Assembly (NCBI GenBank): GCA_000787465.1
Contig: JSYX01000104.1
Span: 1-33,085, forward strand
Length of the DNA: 33,085 nt
Origin: Thermomucor indicae-seudaticae
Taxonomy: Eukaryota > Mucoromycota > Mucoromycetes > Mucorales > Lichtheimiaceae
Reading direction: 5' to 3'
Shown here: piece after piece, positions 1-11,175 of the stretch
Numbering within the stretch: position 1 is the stretch's first letter
Layout: the number at the start of each line of letters is the position of its first letter
Translations under genes and position numbers: made by a program
The notes under the pieces: model-generated
Database searches by the model: none
Seen by the model: the letters and a program-made list of their open reading frames with translations, nothing else
Told to the model about the DNA's origin: nothing

Positions 1-2001
1 CCAATAAAACAATCATATATTCAATCTCGCTTATTCTTTTGTCTTCATCTTTATTTCTGTTCGTGATATCTCAGGGTCCAATAGGATAAACGTTGGGATC
101 GAGAAATTGTTTCTAAAGACAAGCTACGTACCTCTCCTGAACAGAACATACAGCAATTAGAATTGTCTCGGAGTAATATATCCTCTAGTTCTTGTCATTG
201 GTAACAGCGATAGAACTCCGTTATGTGACCAGGAAGAAGTTTTTCACTATATATAGCCTCAGATCAAGACGTCGTACAAAGCAAACCTTGTTGACGAGCC
301 TTTTCTTTCTGAATAAAGCATTTTTTAAGCTCAACTTATTACTCGGATTCATTGGCTCACGGACCGTCGTTAAAGTTTCAAGGGCCCCAAGGCCCTGGAA
401 AGTGAAAATATCGGGGATTGAAAATTTTCACTGTTTTCTAGATATTTTGCAGAAAAACCTGAAAATGACGAGGGTTGAAAGTTAACGGGAGTGAAATTAA
501 TAGAGTCTCTGTAGTTCCGTTAAGTAAACCAAAGTTTTAACAATGGTTATGAAGCGCGTAACGTAATGTACATGTATATGTAACTAGAAAACGTGTTGTT
601 ATGTCGCGCGTTTGTGCCACAATGAAGGAAAATATCAGACGAGAGAAAATTTTTTGACAGCACAAAATTTTCCCCTGAAAATGAAAAGAGTTCCATTGTG
701 TCTGGTGCCTATTTATGTCGATACAATTTCTCTTGCTGCACATGGGAATATCATTTTCTGGTCTTCGCTTATCAGGAGACGTAAACTTGAATCATGGCTT
801 ACCTGAAGAGGAGCCCAAATTCCAATGGTCACCGTAACTTATAAGAATAACTAGGATGACAGGAGAGTATTGGAGAAATATGTTCAGTGCACTTATCATT
901 TAAAGCATTCGGCCGTAGTGATATACAAGTTGCATTAACTATTTCACTATGGGAGGTCCCCGCTTTCTCTGGAGCGGATTTTGTGGTTTGGCCGGACAAA
1001 AGTAAAAAGAGTCCAGCTCAGAAATGTTTGTCTTTTCTTAGAACGTTCATATCTTACTATGCAATCGTGCTGCAGTTTTGATATTTATACCATACTCCAT
1101 GTGCATATTCTTGACTGTGACTTTCTTATCGTGAAGATTGAGCGCGCCTATGGTTAGCTTGATATAGGAGAGAAAATGAATATCGAAAGTCCCGAAAAAT
1201 TTATTCGGGTAGCGGTCACTTATACCACGGGCGTCACACATCCAGGCCTGTGCGGACAAGTCAGGCTCTGCTCCAGAATTGTACAGGTTAATTGCTGACC
1301 GTGTGGTGCCTATCGAGCAGTCTGTAGCAAGAGACAATAGCTTGCGCGGTGACAGGCGCGTCTTCAGATTCCCTGCGAAGATTTCGCGTTGTAACGTCAG
1401 ATGGAAGAACTTCTGTGTAAACCAGCCACCATGGCTAAGTCTGGTGGCAGAGAGCTTCAGATGGTCAGCCATGGATTTCATTGCGCAAAAAAGGCATCAC
1501 TCGAGAGTACGTCCAAAAAGTACGGAAGGAGAGGACATTTAGACCTTGGGACGAAATCTCAGAGAAATGAGCGTGCCGAGGGGTTATAACTGACGCAAAT
1601 TTTCGCACTCCAAAAAAGAAGAATAAACCTTTTTGAGCTGGACTCCACCGAAAATGAGTTAGGTCATTACACAGAGCCCCCATTATTGTAAGTGCTGTGC
1701 CGTGCGGCCAGTAAAAAGTGAGAGCGGAAAGAAAGCAGGGACCCTCTGTATATATCTGCGAAGGCGCTTTATATAATTTACTGTATATTTCTCGGTTCTC
1801 AGATGAAGCCAGTCTACTGTAGTACGGTATGTCCTTCCCATAAGTGAAAACATTATTAGAAATGACGCTGATGCATCCACGACACGTCGTTGTGAACAGT
1901 TATGACGGGGACGGACGTCTTCCATGAGTAGGCGGAGCAAGAAAGAAGATATACGTACAGGACCTTAAAACAGCAATAACGGAACAAAAGCAGATGTAAT
2001 A
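1..2001. other. Left-end stretch without a recognisable gene
   Basis: I find no open frame with family resemblance or a convincing exon chain on either strand. The longest frame is a 144-codon minus-strand one at 1047-1481, which I do not recognise and which has no composition or motif support. Small structures are visible: a hairpin at 381-396 (AGGGCC, loop CCAA, GGCCCT), an inverted repeat at 401-409 and 424-432 (AGTGAAAAT/ATTTTCACT), and a 12-bp perfect inverted repeat at 1009-1020 and 1634-1645. It probably contains the 3' flank of PRP17 and decayed repeats. Confidence 0.5.
1009..1645. repeat. Inverted-repeat pair flanking about 610 bp
   Basis: GAGTCCAGCTCA at 1009-1020 is perfectly repeated in reverse complement at 1634-1645. 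Inward of this core the two arms keep partial similarity for about 20 more bases (A-rich, then GTTT and T-rich). This resembles the terminal repeats of a small non-autonomous DNA transposon. No target-site duplication is evident and the enclosed 144-codon frame is not recognised, so the element call is tentative. Confidence 0.3.
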
Positions 2002-2007
2002 TTTATT
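2002..2007 (-). terminator. Poly(A) signal of PRP17
   Basis: AATAAA on the minus strand (TTTATT on the plus strand) lies 36 bases past the PRP17 stop codon, the usual spacing for a cleavage/polyadenylation signal. Confidence 0.5.
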
Positions 2008-2042
2008 CGTGCAGATGAAATTTATGATGGACTTGCTAAGAT

Positions 2043-4100
2043 CTAATCCCAGTACTTAATTAAACCTGCAATCACGAGGAACTTAGTAATGCATTCCATA
2101 CATCTCTTGAGCACTTATATACATACCGTCCCAGGAACATGTAGCCATCTTTGACGTCTCGTGAGGATGCCACTCGGTATTCATCACAACCTTATCGTGA
2201 GCTTTAAACTTCTTTAATATTCGGCAAGACTTCCAATCCCATGTCCAAACGTTTCCATTCGAGTCTCCACTACTGATGAATCGGCCATCGGGCGAGAAAC
2301 CGGGTTTGCATGCATATCCTGCTACCAAGTGACCGGCGAAACGCTTCTTCCGGTTCATGCGGAATCTATCACGTGCACCATAAACAACGATCTGGTTATC
2401 TAATGATTGACATGCCAACCATTTATCTAAAAACAGCACGCGACATCAGTAAGATTGATAAAAGCGAGCGAATGAATAAGTCAGCTTACTGTTTGGATGC
2501 AGAGTAACCGCAGGCATTGAGTGCATATCTGGTTCAGCGATATATTTGATGACGACAGGAATATCAAATTCCCAGGCACGCATCGTCTTATCGTCTGAAG
2601 TCGTGATGAAGCGCCGATTTTCGTCGACAAAGGTAATGGTATTAACAGCACCCAGATGCTGATCATATTCTTGGGTAATTTCGCCTGTGTTGACGTCAAA
2701 TTGTACGATTTTCTTGTCTGAGCATCCGGCTAAAAATATATGCTGTTTGTCCTCGTCCGGATTGAAAGTGACACAATATGGCGTTTTGCCAGTTGTGAAA
2801 GACCGAATACATTGGCCTAACATTCAAGCGTCAGTACCTTAGACTAGTAGAAAAAAAACATTGTAGTTCCTACCTGTCTCAGTGTCCCATAATTTGACGT
2901 AGCGATCATAGCTTGCGCTCAAAAATCGTCTACCATCGTTGCTAAAGGCAATATCTCTGACGGCTTTTGTGTGTCCAATCATCGTCCGAAGCAAAGCTCT
3001 TTCGTGATAAACTTGCCAGATCTAATAACATTTATGTCAATACAAAACTTCCCAGAAAGCGCATAAAATAATACATCGACAAACTTGCCTTGATCTTATT
3101 ATCCATACCAGCACTTAGAAGCAAGTGAGCAGATTTCGGCAGAAACCGGATTGCCGACACACCTTTAGCATGTCCTTCCCAGGTATGAATACATCTTTTT
3201 GGTATAAAACATTCCTGTGTGCCGGGCTCTCCAAGCAAATTGACATCCACATCTTGAGGGACTGCCATGTAAGTTCTTCCAAGATAGTCGTACTCGGATT
3301 CTCCATGAAAGATAGTAGTTTCTGACCCCGGTGGTATACTCTTGCCCTTTCGACTTGTTTCTGCTGCTGCTTTCGGCGCTGCGGTCACGGCCTTGACTTC
3401 TTCGACTTGTTCTTCGGGCAAGCCAGACGGTTCACCCACTTTGTCTCCCTCATAGCCTGCCCATGGACCTTTATATGCATTTTCACCTTCCAGCACGCTG
3501 ACGTCGCCTTTCGCTTCTCGTCGTTTGCGAGCATCTCTATTGGGTCTAAGATGCTTTGGAATACTGTCGTAAACTGTTACGCCGCCCAACTCCACAGCAG
3601 CTGCAACGTTGCCAACAAATCCAGTTCCCATGATACCTTCACCCGTCTGGCCAGCCAAGTTGGACCCTCCCAGGGAGGGATCGCGCGCATAACCGTATGT
3701 CTCGAAGGTTCTGAGCTGTGTCCGGAAATCAGATTCTGAAATGGCTTGTTGTTCGACGTGGCCCGTTAAGATGTTCTGCGTGGCGAGTTTTCGATCCTGA
3801 TACGGATTTTCGGGCCCGCATGTCGGACGTGACAGATCATCGTACGTTACGTTCACTGTTAATTCTTTTGCTGTTGGTGCTGTGTAGATCCGATCCGATA
3901 CATCCTACCGCACAAAACGCATCAGTGACGATTTGTCGACACTAACACGTCAAAGAGTTAGTGCATACATGGAAGCCTGTGTCCGGTGCTGCATTCACAA
4001 CGATCGAACTCTTTTTCAGCAATTGACCGCCATTGTTTCCATCAGGAAAATTCTCCTCCTCATCGCTCGAGCCATAGTTGTTATTAACTAGACTGTCCAT
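2043..4100 (-). CDS. PRP17: Pre-mRNA-processing factor 17 (CDC40/PRP17), WD40 protein
   Basis: Second-step splicing factor of the catalytically activated spliceosome; nuclear. Exons on the minus strand: 3969-4100, 3089-3904, 2874-3021, 2490-2816, 2127-2426, 2043-2065, giving 581 residues (human CDC40 is about 580). The N-terminal third is acidic and disordered and carries the family block with ENPYQ, TGHVE and [15 protein letters not shown]40 repeats follow from about residue 285 to the end ([45 protein letters not shown]). The start was chosen at 4100 ([16 protein letters not shown]) because it precedes an acidic leader and splices in frame through a 64-bp intron. The second intron (3022-3088) has a GC-AG donor, AAG/GCAAGT, and no GT alternative keeps the frame. 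The last exon is only 23 nt. It lies 221 bp downstream of MIOS on the same strand. Confidence 0.95.
3022..3088 (-). other. GC-AG intron in PRP17
   Basis: The donor reads AAG/GCAAGT and the acceptor TTATTAG/ATC. Joining gives [15 protein letters not shown], the expected WD-repeat continuation. No GT donor nearby preserves the frame. Length is 67 bp. Confidence 0.85.
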
Positions 4101-4300
4101 GTTTCAAGTGTTCCCGAGTACACGCTGCTGAAAATCCTGCCACTTTCCGAAAAAGTAGCGCCATTGGACAATTTATGGCCCAGCTGCTTCCGCAGGACAC
4201 AACTTCCGTCGAACACTGCTCGATCGCTGTAGCCTATCACATAGCTGGCCTTGTTATAAAAACGTGAAATCATGAAAAGATTATGCACAGTATGTTAAGT

Positions 4301-4306
4301 TTTATT
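4301..4306 (-). terminator. Poly(A) signal of MIOS
   Basis: AATAAA on the minus strand lies 16 bases after the MIOS stop, inside the 221-bp gap that must also hold the PRP17 promoter. Confidence 0.45.
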
Positions 4307-4321
4307 AAGTTTTTTTTCATA

Positions 4322-7300
4322 TTAGGAGAATGAGAAATTGCATTGGCAGTTACAATTACTAACGGGACATATAGAATGCTTCTGAAACCAACGGTGCATA
4401 TGAATGGCATGGCCACCGTGCCGACAGGCTTGGCACCAAGTAAACCAGGAATCAAATCCGGCTGGGTCCACTATTCTTTACTATTAGTCTCCCAATACAA
4501 GCCTTAACGTTTTTTACCGTTAAATACTTACCATTGTTGCCATTGTGAGTGTCATTGGCAGCGATAGAGTGCCGTAAGGGATCAATCGGCATACCCATAT
4601 GCAGCAAACAGAGCGCACACCGTGGTAAAGGTTTTCGGCAGCTAGGACAAACTGTCGGCTATATTCGCTGTCGTGTGAGATGGATGGACAATAGCACCCC
4701 ATCCCCCAGCGTTTCCCTCGCACATCCATCCCAAAGTACCTTATTTTGCTTTACCTTATTCTGCTTATTGGAAACACGTCCACCAGTAGCAGGTGCAGGT
4801 GTGACATTTGCTTGGACATTCATTCGTTTGCCTTCTCTGGTCCGTACACTTTGCACCAGTAAACTGTGACCAAGCGACTGTGAGCAGTAGGTACAGCGTA
4901 TGTACACTTGTGGAGGCACAACTTCGCTTGCGTTATTCATGCGCTGTCCTTTTTCGATATCAAATTTAGCGCGCGCGTGCCATAATTGCCAGCGATCCAG
5001 AAGGGCGCGATAGCTATTGCAGCTCGGTATCAGTGCAGTATGTAGATGACTGATATATGTTATGCTCACCTCTCCACCCAATCTTCCACACGTCTATCTC
5101 TGAACTGTCGTGGCACTACAAAACTCATGGCGAGACTAGCAGTCTGAACGTCACCAAAACGATTAACAGTTTGCTCCAAAAGATCGACACCCCGGCTTGT
5201 AAGGCCTGTCAGTATGATGCCTTCCAAGTCGCCTGACCGTGTAAGCCTCTCAGTAGTCTCGGATAGAAAAGCTGATAGCTGCAACGATAACAATAAGAAT
5301 TTCTGTAAAAAAAGGACACATAGCAATATCTACACTTAACCTTATCATCATCTAAGACTCGTAGTGCAACCGCCAACCGCTCTTTCAAAGATAGTCGTGG
5401 TTCGTTCAATACTCTATACCAATCGCCAGACGCAATGTATGCGAAAATTGCTCGAAGATATGGTCGGTCCGTCATATCATTGCTTAAAGATTCGCAGAGC
5501 GCTCGCCACGTAGGGTTCGTATTGCTGCTGCCAATCTGGAACCCCGCCAGTACGGCAGAGATCAACTTTCGCTGTTGATCTAACTTTATGTTACGTCTTG
5601 TTCTATCATGTTTTTCTTGTCCGTCCACTTACCATCCTTTCCATGACCGCGAACATTGCTGAGAGCTTCAATAGCTCTATCAGGAAGACCATAAAAGAAC
5701 GCCCAACCTGCTGCTCTATCATGATCCCCGTACATCTCTAGCCTATATCAAACTTCAATTCGATATGCGTTGTTTTCTTCTCGGCCACAGGAGCCAAGAA
5801 CTTACGAAGAAATCTTCTGCTCTAGGTCACTCCGCGTATATCCAAAACCACATATCCGTAGTGCTAAAGCCCGCTGCCGTGGTTTTGCTGTGTCCACTGC
5901 GACAAGTAAATTATCGGATTTTTCTCGATTGTGTCTGTTCTTTTCCTTTGACCCTCGTTTGTTTGGTTCGTGGTCTTTCGTAAAGGACTCCATTAGAACA
6001 CGTGACGCTTATGCATAAATAATGTTTTAAGTTTCCATTACCCATCCAAATGTCATAAACACCTTGAAACCTGTAATCCATATTTCCAATGGACGACGGG
6101 TCTTTGGATAGCCTCTCAGCTCCTACAAAGACGAAGTTACTTTTTCTGGAAAACCGCGTCAGTTTACCAATTATGATCATTACTCTCAATCCATTTCCAT
6201 AGCTCGAACAGTTTCCTGTCGTGCTTGGTGATGTCCATATTTCTTCTACACTAGTTAAACCATCATTATTTGGCCATCATGTCTCCGTGCTTTGACAAGC
6301 TTACCTCCATTGAATAGCCTTTATGCACTCTTTTACGCATTATGACCGAGATATCTTCAGCCAGATGCGCCGTTTCACCAACAGTTGGCCAGATTTGGTA
6401 CGTAGTATCCAAAAGGTTTAGCTGCAGTCTTTGGGCACTCGTAAGTTGAAATAAACGAAGCAGTTGCTGTTGTAAGCTACACTCTCTCTTTCTTTACCTG
6501 CGATCCTCCAGCGACAAAGCTTCTAGGCTCCTCCGCAATCTCGCTCTGGATCTATTTGCTTCCAGGTCACTGCTCGTGCAGTTGAGAAGCCCGTGATCAC
6601 CCGTCATAACGAAGTCGCCTGTAGGGCGCCAAGACATTTTGCAGGCTTCTTCGATGTTTACTTCTTTAAATTGACCGTCCTTGCTCATCACCAAGATACC
6701 CTGTCCCGTCCTCGACAACCGGTGTTCGCTTGTCTCTGGTATAAATGCGAAAGATGCCAGGGGCCTACTACTTGCAGGCGCTATGGTGAAAAAGCCCATC
6801 CAGTTGATATTAATCCATCCATGGCTATTCCATACACTATTGAGAAAAACTCTTACTTTTTCTGTTCTTCCACAAGACGGGTATACTTAGGTCATCTTCG
6901 CTTATTTGTCCCAGGTTCTCATAACCGGCTTCCGAAGCATAATTAAGTAACGAAGTGCTGCTAGTATTTAGTGGCTGTTGGGTGGACATAGGATACGTAA
7001 AGTCTGTGCGGCTTGAGGCGTTTAACGTCGAACGTAAAGACCCAGTCTCTTGGATGTCCCAAAGATTTATAAAGATTGAATCTTTGGACAGGGAAGCGAG
7101 CATCCCTGGTCGTGATTGAGAAAACGCGATCCTTGACAGATTATGCTTCAACGGGTTATCTGAATTCAGTGTCAAGACGTATACAATGAAAACATGGTTA
7201 AGGATTTGAGCTGCTGCACAGCGATGCAAAATCCATGTAAACTTTGAACGAAAAGGATATTTGATCATTGGCTTTTCGAATGTCCCATAGCTTGATGACA

Positions 7301-8638
7301 CCGTCATCGGTATACGATGCGATACGATATGGATTGAAATGATCAACGGCTGCTCCATACACAGCCTTTGTTAGAAACTGCAAGGGGGTGGACCCGGATT
7401 CCACTAACGCCTGTCAGTCAGTCGACTGCGCGCATAAGCAAGGAACCATCCCAAATGCTTACCGCGAATATCGTACACCCTCAAGAATCTGCTTCCCATG
7501 CCGGCAATAAGCAAAGGAGAGCCTACATGGGTTGACCATGTGCAGGATGCAACAGCCTCGGACGAACCGTATTGCTGAATCGGTTTTTGCTCGCGGTTCA
7601 TACTTTAACGGCCATTAGCGAAAGACCACATATTGGTTGGCTACGGACCCTTACCCTGGACTAGACATATGTTGTTGTTCAATCTGATCGAACGATATAT
7701 TCGTGATACTGTATCTTGAGCGGTCTTAGAGATTACGAGTAAGCAAATGTGATGTTTACCCCGCATTGTGTGCTCTGAAGACCTGCCTCCAAACAGCACA
7801 TCCTGCGGATTTCGATTACGCAATTCATCGTCCAATTTCCAGTTTGACGAAATGGTCATACGCGGTTCTACCTGGCTGGAATGGTGCGCAGGTGTAGGTG
7901 TTTGTGATCCGGTTGGTGTGTTGTTGTAGCTATCTACAGCTTGCGATACATCCCATACAAGGAGACAAGGATCGTTGCGGACCTTGTCTAATCCTGCCGC
8001 AAGCAAGTGCGGGTTGGTTTTCGAAAAGGACACGACGTTACAAGGACGTGACATTTTTACGCTCAATACTGGATATTGAATAGGTGCGACTGTGGTATGC
8101 GGTTGTGCGCGATTAGATGTAGTAGAAGCTGAGCGAGACGGACCCGTGGGAGAGTGTAGATTTTCTGAAGGTCCATATGCAATATCCCCGAGTACATGGT
8201 CCTGTAAGCGCACTAAAAGGGTTTTGCCGGTCGTCAGACCACAGGCGATCAGATCAGGTCTGTTCGGATCAGGGGACCAATCGGCACACTGTCTCGCAAC
8301 TATTAGGTCCAATAACTCCCAACAACATATGTTACAATCAACGTCACCATCACAAGTGCGATCTTTGGGATGTTCGAGACAAATTGTGCTTTCCCTGGCG
8401 CATCGCCGGACTATGCAATGTCGAATCAGATCAAGTTTCCGATAATGGTCCGGCTACAATGCGAAAATACCCCCGGAATCCAGTCATATAGCTTCAATTC
8501 CGTGCCACTGACGAGGAATTGGCTGCGGTCTGCATGGGGTGACCAGATAATGGTTTTCGAAGCTGCCATGCTATGGACCTTTGAGAGGAAGACGGGCCGG
8601 CCTGCCAGTGAGAGCGGAGATTTGAGTGTCACCTCCAT
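4322..8638 (-). CDS. MIOS: GATOR2/SEA complex subunit MIOS (Sea4/Mio)
   Basis: WD40 and zinc-ribbon protein of the GATOR2 (SEACAT) complex, which promotes TORC1 activity at the vacuole/lysosome. I infer 18 exons (minus strand): 8471-8638, 8336-8410, 7760-8288, 7655-7724, 7463-7602, 7261-7403, 6857-7178, 6498-6780, 6305-6437, 6168-6250, 6042-6112, 5806-6007, 5633-5742, 5341-5579, 5070-5278, 4755-5013, 4532-4658, 4322-4470; total 1103 residues. N-terminal WD repeats include [35 protein letters not shown] and [12 protein letters not shown]. The C-terminal zinc domain is very conserved: [18 protein letters not shown] (about 1016-1029), [21 protein letters not shown] (about 1063-1083), [10 protein letters not shown]. 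The intron after DIRKANDQ is U12-type AT-AC. The acceptors at 6438 and 6113 are atypical (ACGAG, GAGAG) and were picked by frame, so those joints are less certain. The start at 8638 lies 44 bp from the divergent ZW10 start. Confidence 0.93.
7179..7260 (-). other. U12-type AT-AC intron in MIOS
   Basis: On the minus strand the exon ends GAT CAA and the intron begins ATATCCTTTT, an exact match to the U12 5' splice-site consensus. A TCCTTAAC branch element lies at 7197-7204 (exact match to the U12 branch consensus), 18 nt before the 3' end, which reads GTATAC. The next exon begins GTC TTG ACA CTG. The splice is phase 0 and joins DIRKANDQ to [10 protein letters not shown], the expected WD-repeat junction in MIOS. 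No GT-AG pair in this interval restores the frame. Length is 82 bp. Confidence 0.93.
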
Positions 8639-8682
8639 GCTAAGGTCGGTCTGTGCCAGCTCATGTCTCCATCTTTGCATCA
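8639..8682. promoter_or_regulatory. 44-bp bidirectional start region of MIOS and ZW10
   Basis: Only 44 bases separate the MIOS ATG (minus, 8638) from the first in-frame ATG of the ZW10 frame (plus, 8683). The frame upstream of 8683 opens with GTG at 8653, so 8683 is the first usable ATG. Core promoter elements for each gene must therefore overlap the coding region of the other, or the transcripts overlap at their 5' ends. I see no TATA box in the gap. Confidence 0.6.
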
Positions 8683-11175
8683 ATGCAATCCGCGTCTCAA
8701 CTCGAAAACGCGTTTTTGTCATCGATAGTGGGCGATTTATCTAACAATGGCTGCGACTACAAGATACTGAGCGAGGCGACGGCTGGAAGCGAATCGCTCG
8801 CTGGCATATTACGAGCGCTGGACGACAGGAAACGCACCCTGCAACAGCAGCTGTTTCAATTGGTCACCAACAATCTGCAGGACTTTGTTGATGCGTATAC
8901 ACGCGGCGATGTACTATGCGAGCAAGTGGATAGTTTGACTTCAGCCTACGCAACGACGAAGGAAGAGATTCTTGGCTCGGAATATGGAACAGTGGTGAAG
9001 CTCAAGGAAACATTGAATGCCTACCAAGCTGCAGCTAACGAAGCACATAAAAACCGGCGTGAAATGCAGGCTCTCAAAAAGATTCTTGGCTTTTTGGAGC
9101 AGTTCGATGATGCTCAGCGTAAACTACAAAGTTTAGATGTATCAGGGGCAACAATTGCTCTTTGCGGCTTGGAGGAAGAACTGACGAAGACCACAAATGA
9201 AGAGGCAGAGGATTCTGATTCAAAATGGTCTAAAGTGTCGGCCATACGAGTTCTACATGACAGAGTCCCGCGACTAAAAGAGGAATTGATCGCTACTTTA
9301 CAAGAAAGGATGGCTGAACTCATAATATATGGAAACGACGAGACGCCATACATGCAGATCACCCATTATTTAACTGTCCAGAACTCGCATAGACTCACAA
9401 TAGCAGACGTACTCTCATGTTTCGTCCGCTTAAACATATTGGCAGCTCAGTTGGCATCGATCAAAAAGTCCATATCACGACACCTACTGAAGCCATTTAC
9501 GGAACATCACGGACAACTGGCTTTAGACGTGGTAGTTGAAAACAATCGGTCGACGCTGAGATTAAGAAAGTTGGACGACAGTTCTGATGGAAGCGACGCT
9601 AACGCTGTGCAAGAATCAGCGCAAAAACGCGCTTGCGCCATTATTGAGCGTATAGACGACATGCTAAAGTTCTTTTCGGACTATTTGTTCCGTAGTGAGT
9701 TGGAGGATCGTACTACTACAGCACTGCTTTTCGGCAACATGATACTGCCAGACATGTTCGAATGGCTAATCAATCGAGTTATTAATCCCGCTGTCCCTAC
9801 ATCAACCACTGAATTCCCAAAGTTCGATCTCGTTTCCAACGCTGTGCGCCGCTTGGAAAAGCATTGCTTGAAAGATTATCTATTTTCCGGGACAGAATCT
9901 GATACCCGCGAGATGTTGAGTACATATGTCGGCAAACTCGACATTCACTTTGCAACAAAAAAGAGCGAGAAAATCATCATTGACGGCCGAAGCTTGATGA
10001 CTAGAAGACTGTATGATGTGGAGGAAGTCGAGGAAGAAACGTATCACGGCAGTCGTGACGGAAAACCTGTAAAGCGACGGTATCAAGTCACTCAAACACC
10101 GAAGCTGATCATGCTTTTGATCGTGGATGCTGTGACTGAAGCATGTGCATTAACAGAGACGCATCCTGTATCTGCCCGCAAGCTGGTGCAGGTTGTCTTT
10201 GACCTGCTGGATTTGTACCGTGCGATCATGCCCAGTTTTCATCGGTCTCGGTACCTATCCGATCCAACTAATATTCTAGTATTTAGGAACGATTGTTATT
10301 ATCTGGCCAAAACATTGGTGCGTCGGTTGCCGGAAAACAACAAAGAGATACAAAGGTTCGAAGGATTCATGGATCAACTGGATGATCATTCGCAAAAGAT
10401 TGCTCAGCTTGGGGAGGCTGCATATCAAGCAGCTTTGATGCAATGGATGAGATCGATCCAACACGTTCTGAAAGAGAAGACGCACGGCTTTGCATCGATT
10501 GCAGAAAACCGGCAATGGCAACAAGATTGTGACGACGCGATCAATTACATAGTGGAAAAAGTCCTTGCAATTTCTCAGGCTATACGACCCGTCGTAACCG
10601 AGTCAGTTGTGCTTGATCTGGTCGGCAGAATTGTTGACAATACGCTCACACAGATTATACAAGATATTGAAGACCTTGGCGATATTGGTGCGGATGACTC
10701 CCATGTCATCGCCAGGAGTTTGAACAGTCTTGTCCGAGTCATTGACGCCTTTAGTTTACCTGAGCAGGAAGCAAGCGAAGCCACTGTAGCAGACCTTGTT
10801 CCCAGTTGGCGAAAATTCTGGCTTCTGAATGGAATGCTTGAAATGAATCTACGGGATATCATGGATTCGTTCCGACGTGGAGAGTTGCAAGCGTTTGAAA
10901 AGAAGGAATTGGTCAATCTGATTTATGCATTATTCGCTGACACAGAACTCCGCAGCAACAGCATACACGAGATTGAGACAACAGATCCTATACCACAAGC
11001 GGACGATAGGCAGTTCAATGAAGATATCATACCCATCCCTGAATCGAAAGAAGACATGCCATCTCGTAGCAGCGATATTTTAGTACCGGTTGACATAGGT
11101 GACGCCAGCGAAGACGAATGGGGCTGGGGTGATGCTGATGAGGATGTTGTTGGTTTAGGGGAGCACGATTCTTAA
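8683..11175 (+). CDS. ZW10: ZW10-like centromere/kinetochore and Dsl1/NRZ tethering protein
   Basis: ZW10 is a subunit of the NRZ/Dsl1 tethering complex for Golgi-to-ER vesicles and, in animals, of the RZZ kinetochore complex. This is a single uninterrupted frame of 830 residues (human ZW10 is about 780). It starts MQSASQLENAF and has a long N-terminal helical/coiled-coil part (QLFQLVTNNLQDFVDAYTRG, TLNAYQAAANEAHKNRREMQ). The C-terminal part ends in LVNLIYALFADTELR followed by an acidic tail with DEWGWGDADEDVVGLGEHDS, as in fungal ZW10 homologues. The identification rests on overall family feel and the C-terminal block, so the exact orthology is less certain than for the other genes. It is intronless, unlike its 18-exon neighbour. 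It is divergent from MIOS and convergent with GPC1. Confidence 0.8.
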   Translation: MQSASQLENAFLSSIVGDLSNNGCDYKILSEATAGSESLAGILRALDDRKRTLQQQLFQLVTNNLQDFVDAYTRGDVLCEQVDSLTSAYATTKEEILGSEYGTVVKLKETLNAYQAAANEAHKNRREMQALKKILGFLEQFDDAQRKLQSLDVSGATIALCGLEEELTKTTNEEAEDSDSKWSKVSAIRVLHDRVPRLKEELIATLQERMAELIIYGNDETPYMQITHYLTVQNSHRLTIADVLSCFVRLNILAAQLASIKKSISRHLLKPFTEHHGQLALDVVVENNRSTLRLRKLDDSSDGSDANAVQESAQKRACAIIERIDDMLKFFSDYLFRSELEDRTTTALLFGNMILPDMFEWLINRVINPAVPTSTTEFPKFDLVSNAVRRLEKHCLKDYLFSGTESDTREMLSTYVGKLDIHFATKKSEKIIIDGRSLMTRRLYDVEEVEEETYHGSRDGKPVKRRYQVTQTPKLIMLLIVDAVTEACALTETHPVSARKLVQVVFDLLDLYRAIMPSFHRSRYLSDPTNILVFRNDCYYLAKTLVRRLPENNKEIQRFEGFMDQLDDHSQKIAQLGEAAYQAALMQWMRSIQHVLKEKTHGFASIAENRQWQQDCDDAINYIVEKVLAISQAIRPVVTESVVLDLVGRIVDNTLTQIIQDIEDLGDIGADDSHVIARSLNSLVRVIDAFSLPEQEASEATVADLVPSWRKFWLLNGMLEMNLRDIMDSFRRGELQAFEKKELVNLIYALFADTELRSNSIHEIETTDPIPQADDRQFNEDIIPIPESKEDMPSRSSDILVPVDIGDASEDEWGWGDADEDVVGLGEHDS

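Noticed and set aside
4088..4288. 66-codon minus-strand frame upstream of PRP17
   Set aside because: It overlaps the PRP17 start in another frame, and the gap carries the MIOS poly(A) signal and the PRP17 promoter. No family match.
6477..6497. A 21-bp intron in MIOS ending at TGTAG
   Set aside because: It keeps the frame but is implausibly short. A 60-bp intron ending at 6438 also keeps the frame.
8092..8491. Overlapping plus-strand frames opposite the first MIOS exons
   Set aside because: They mirror the coding strand of a clearly conserved gene and have no motif of their own.
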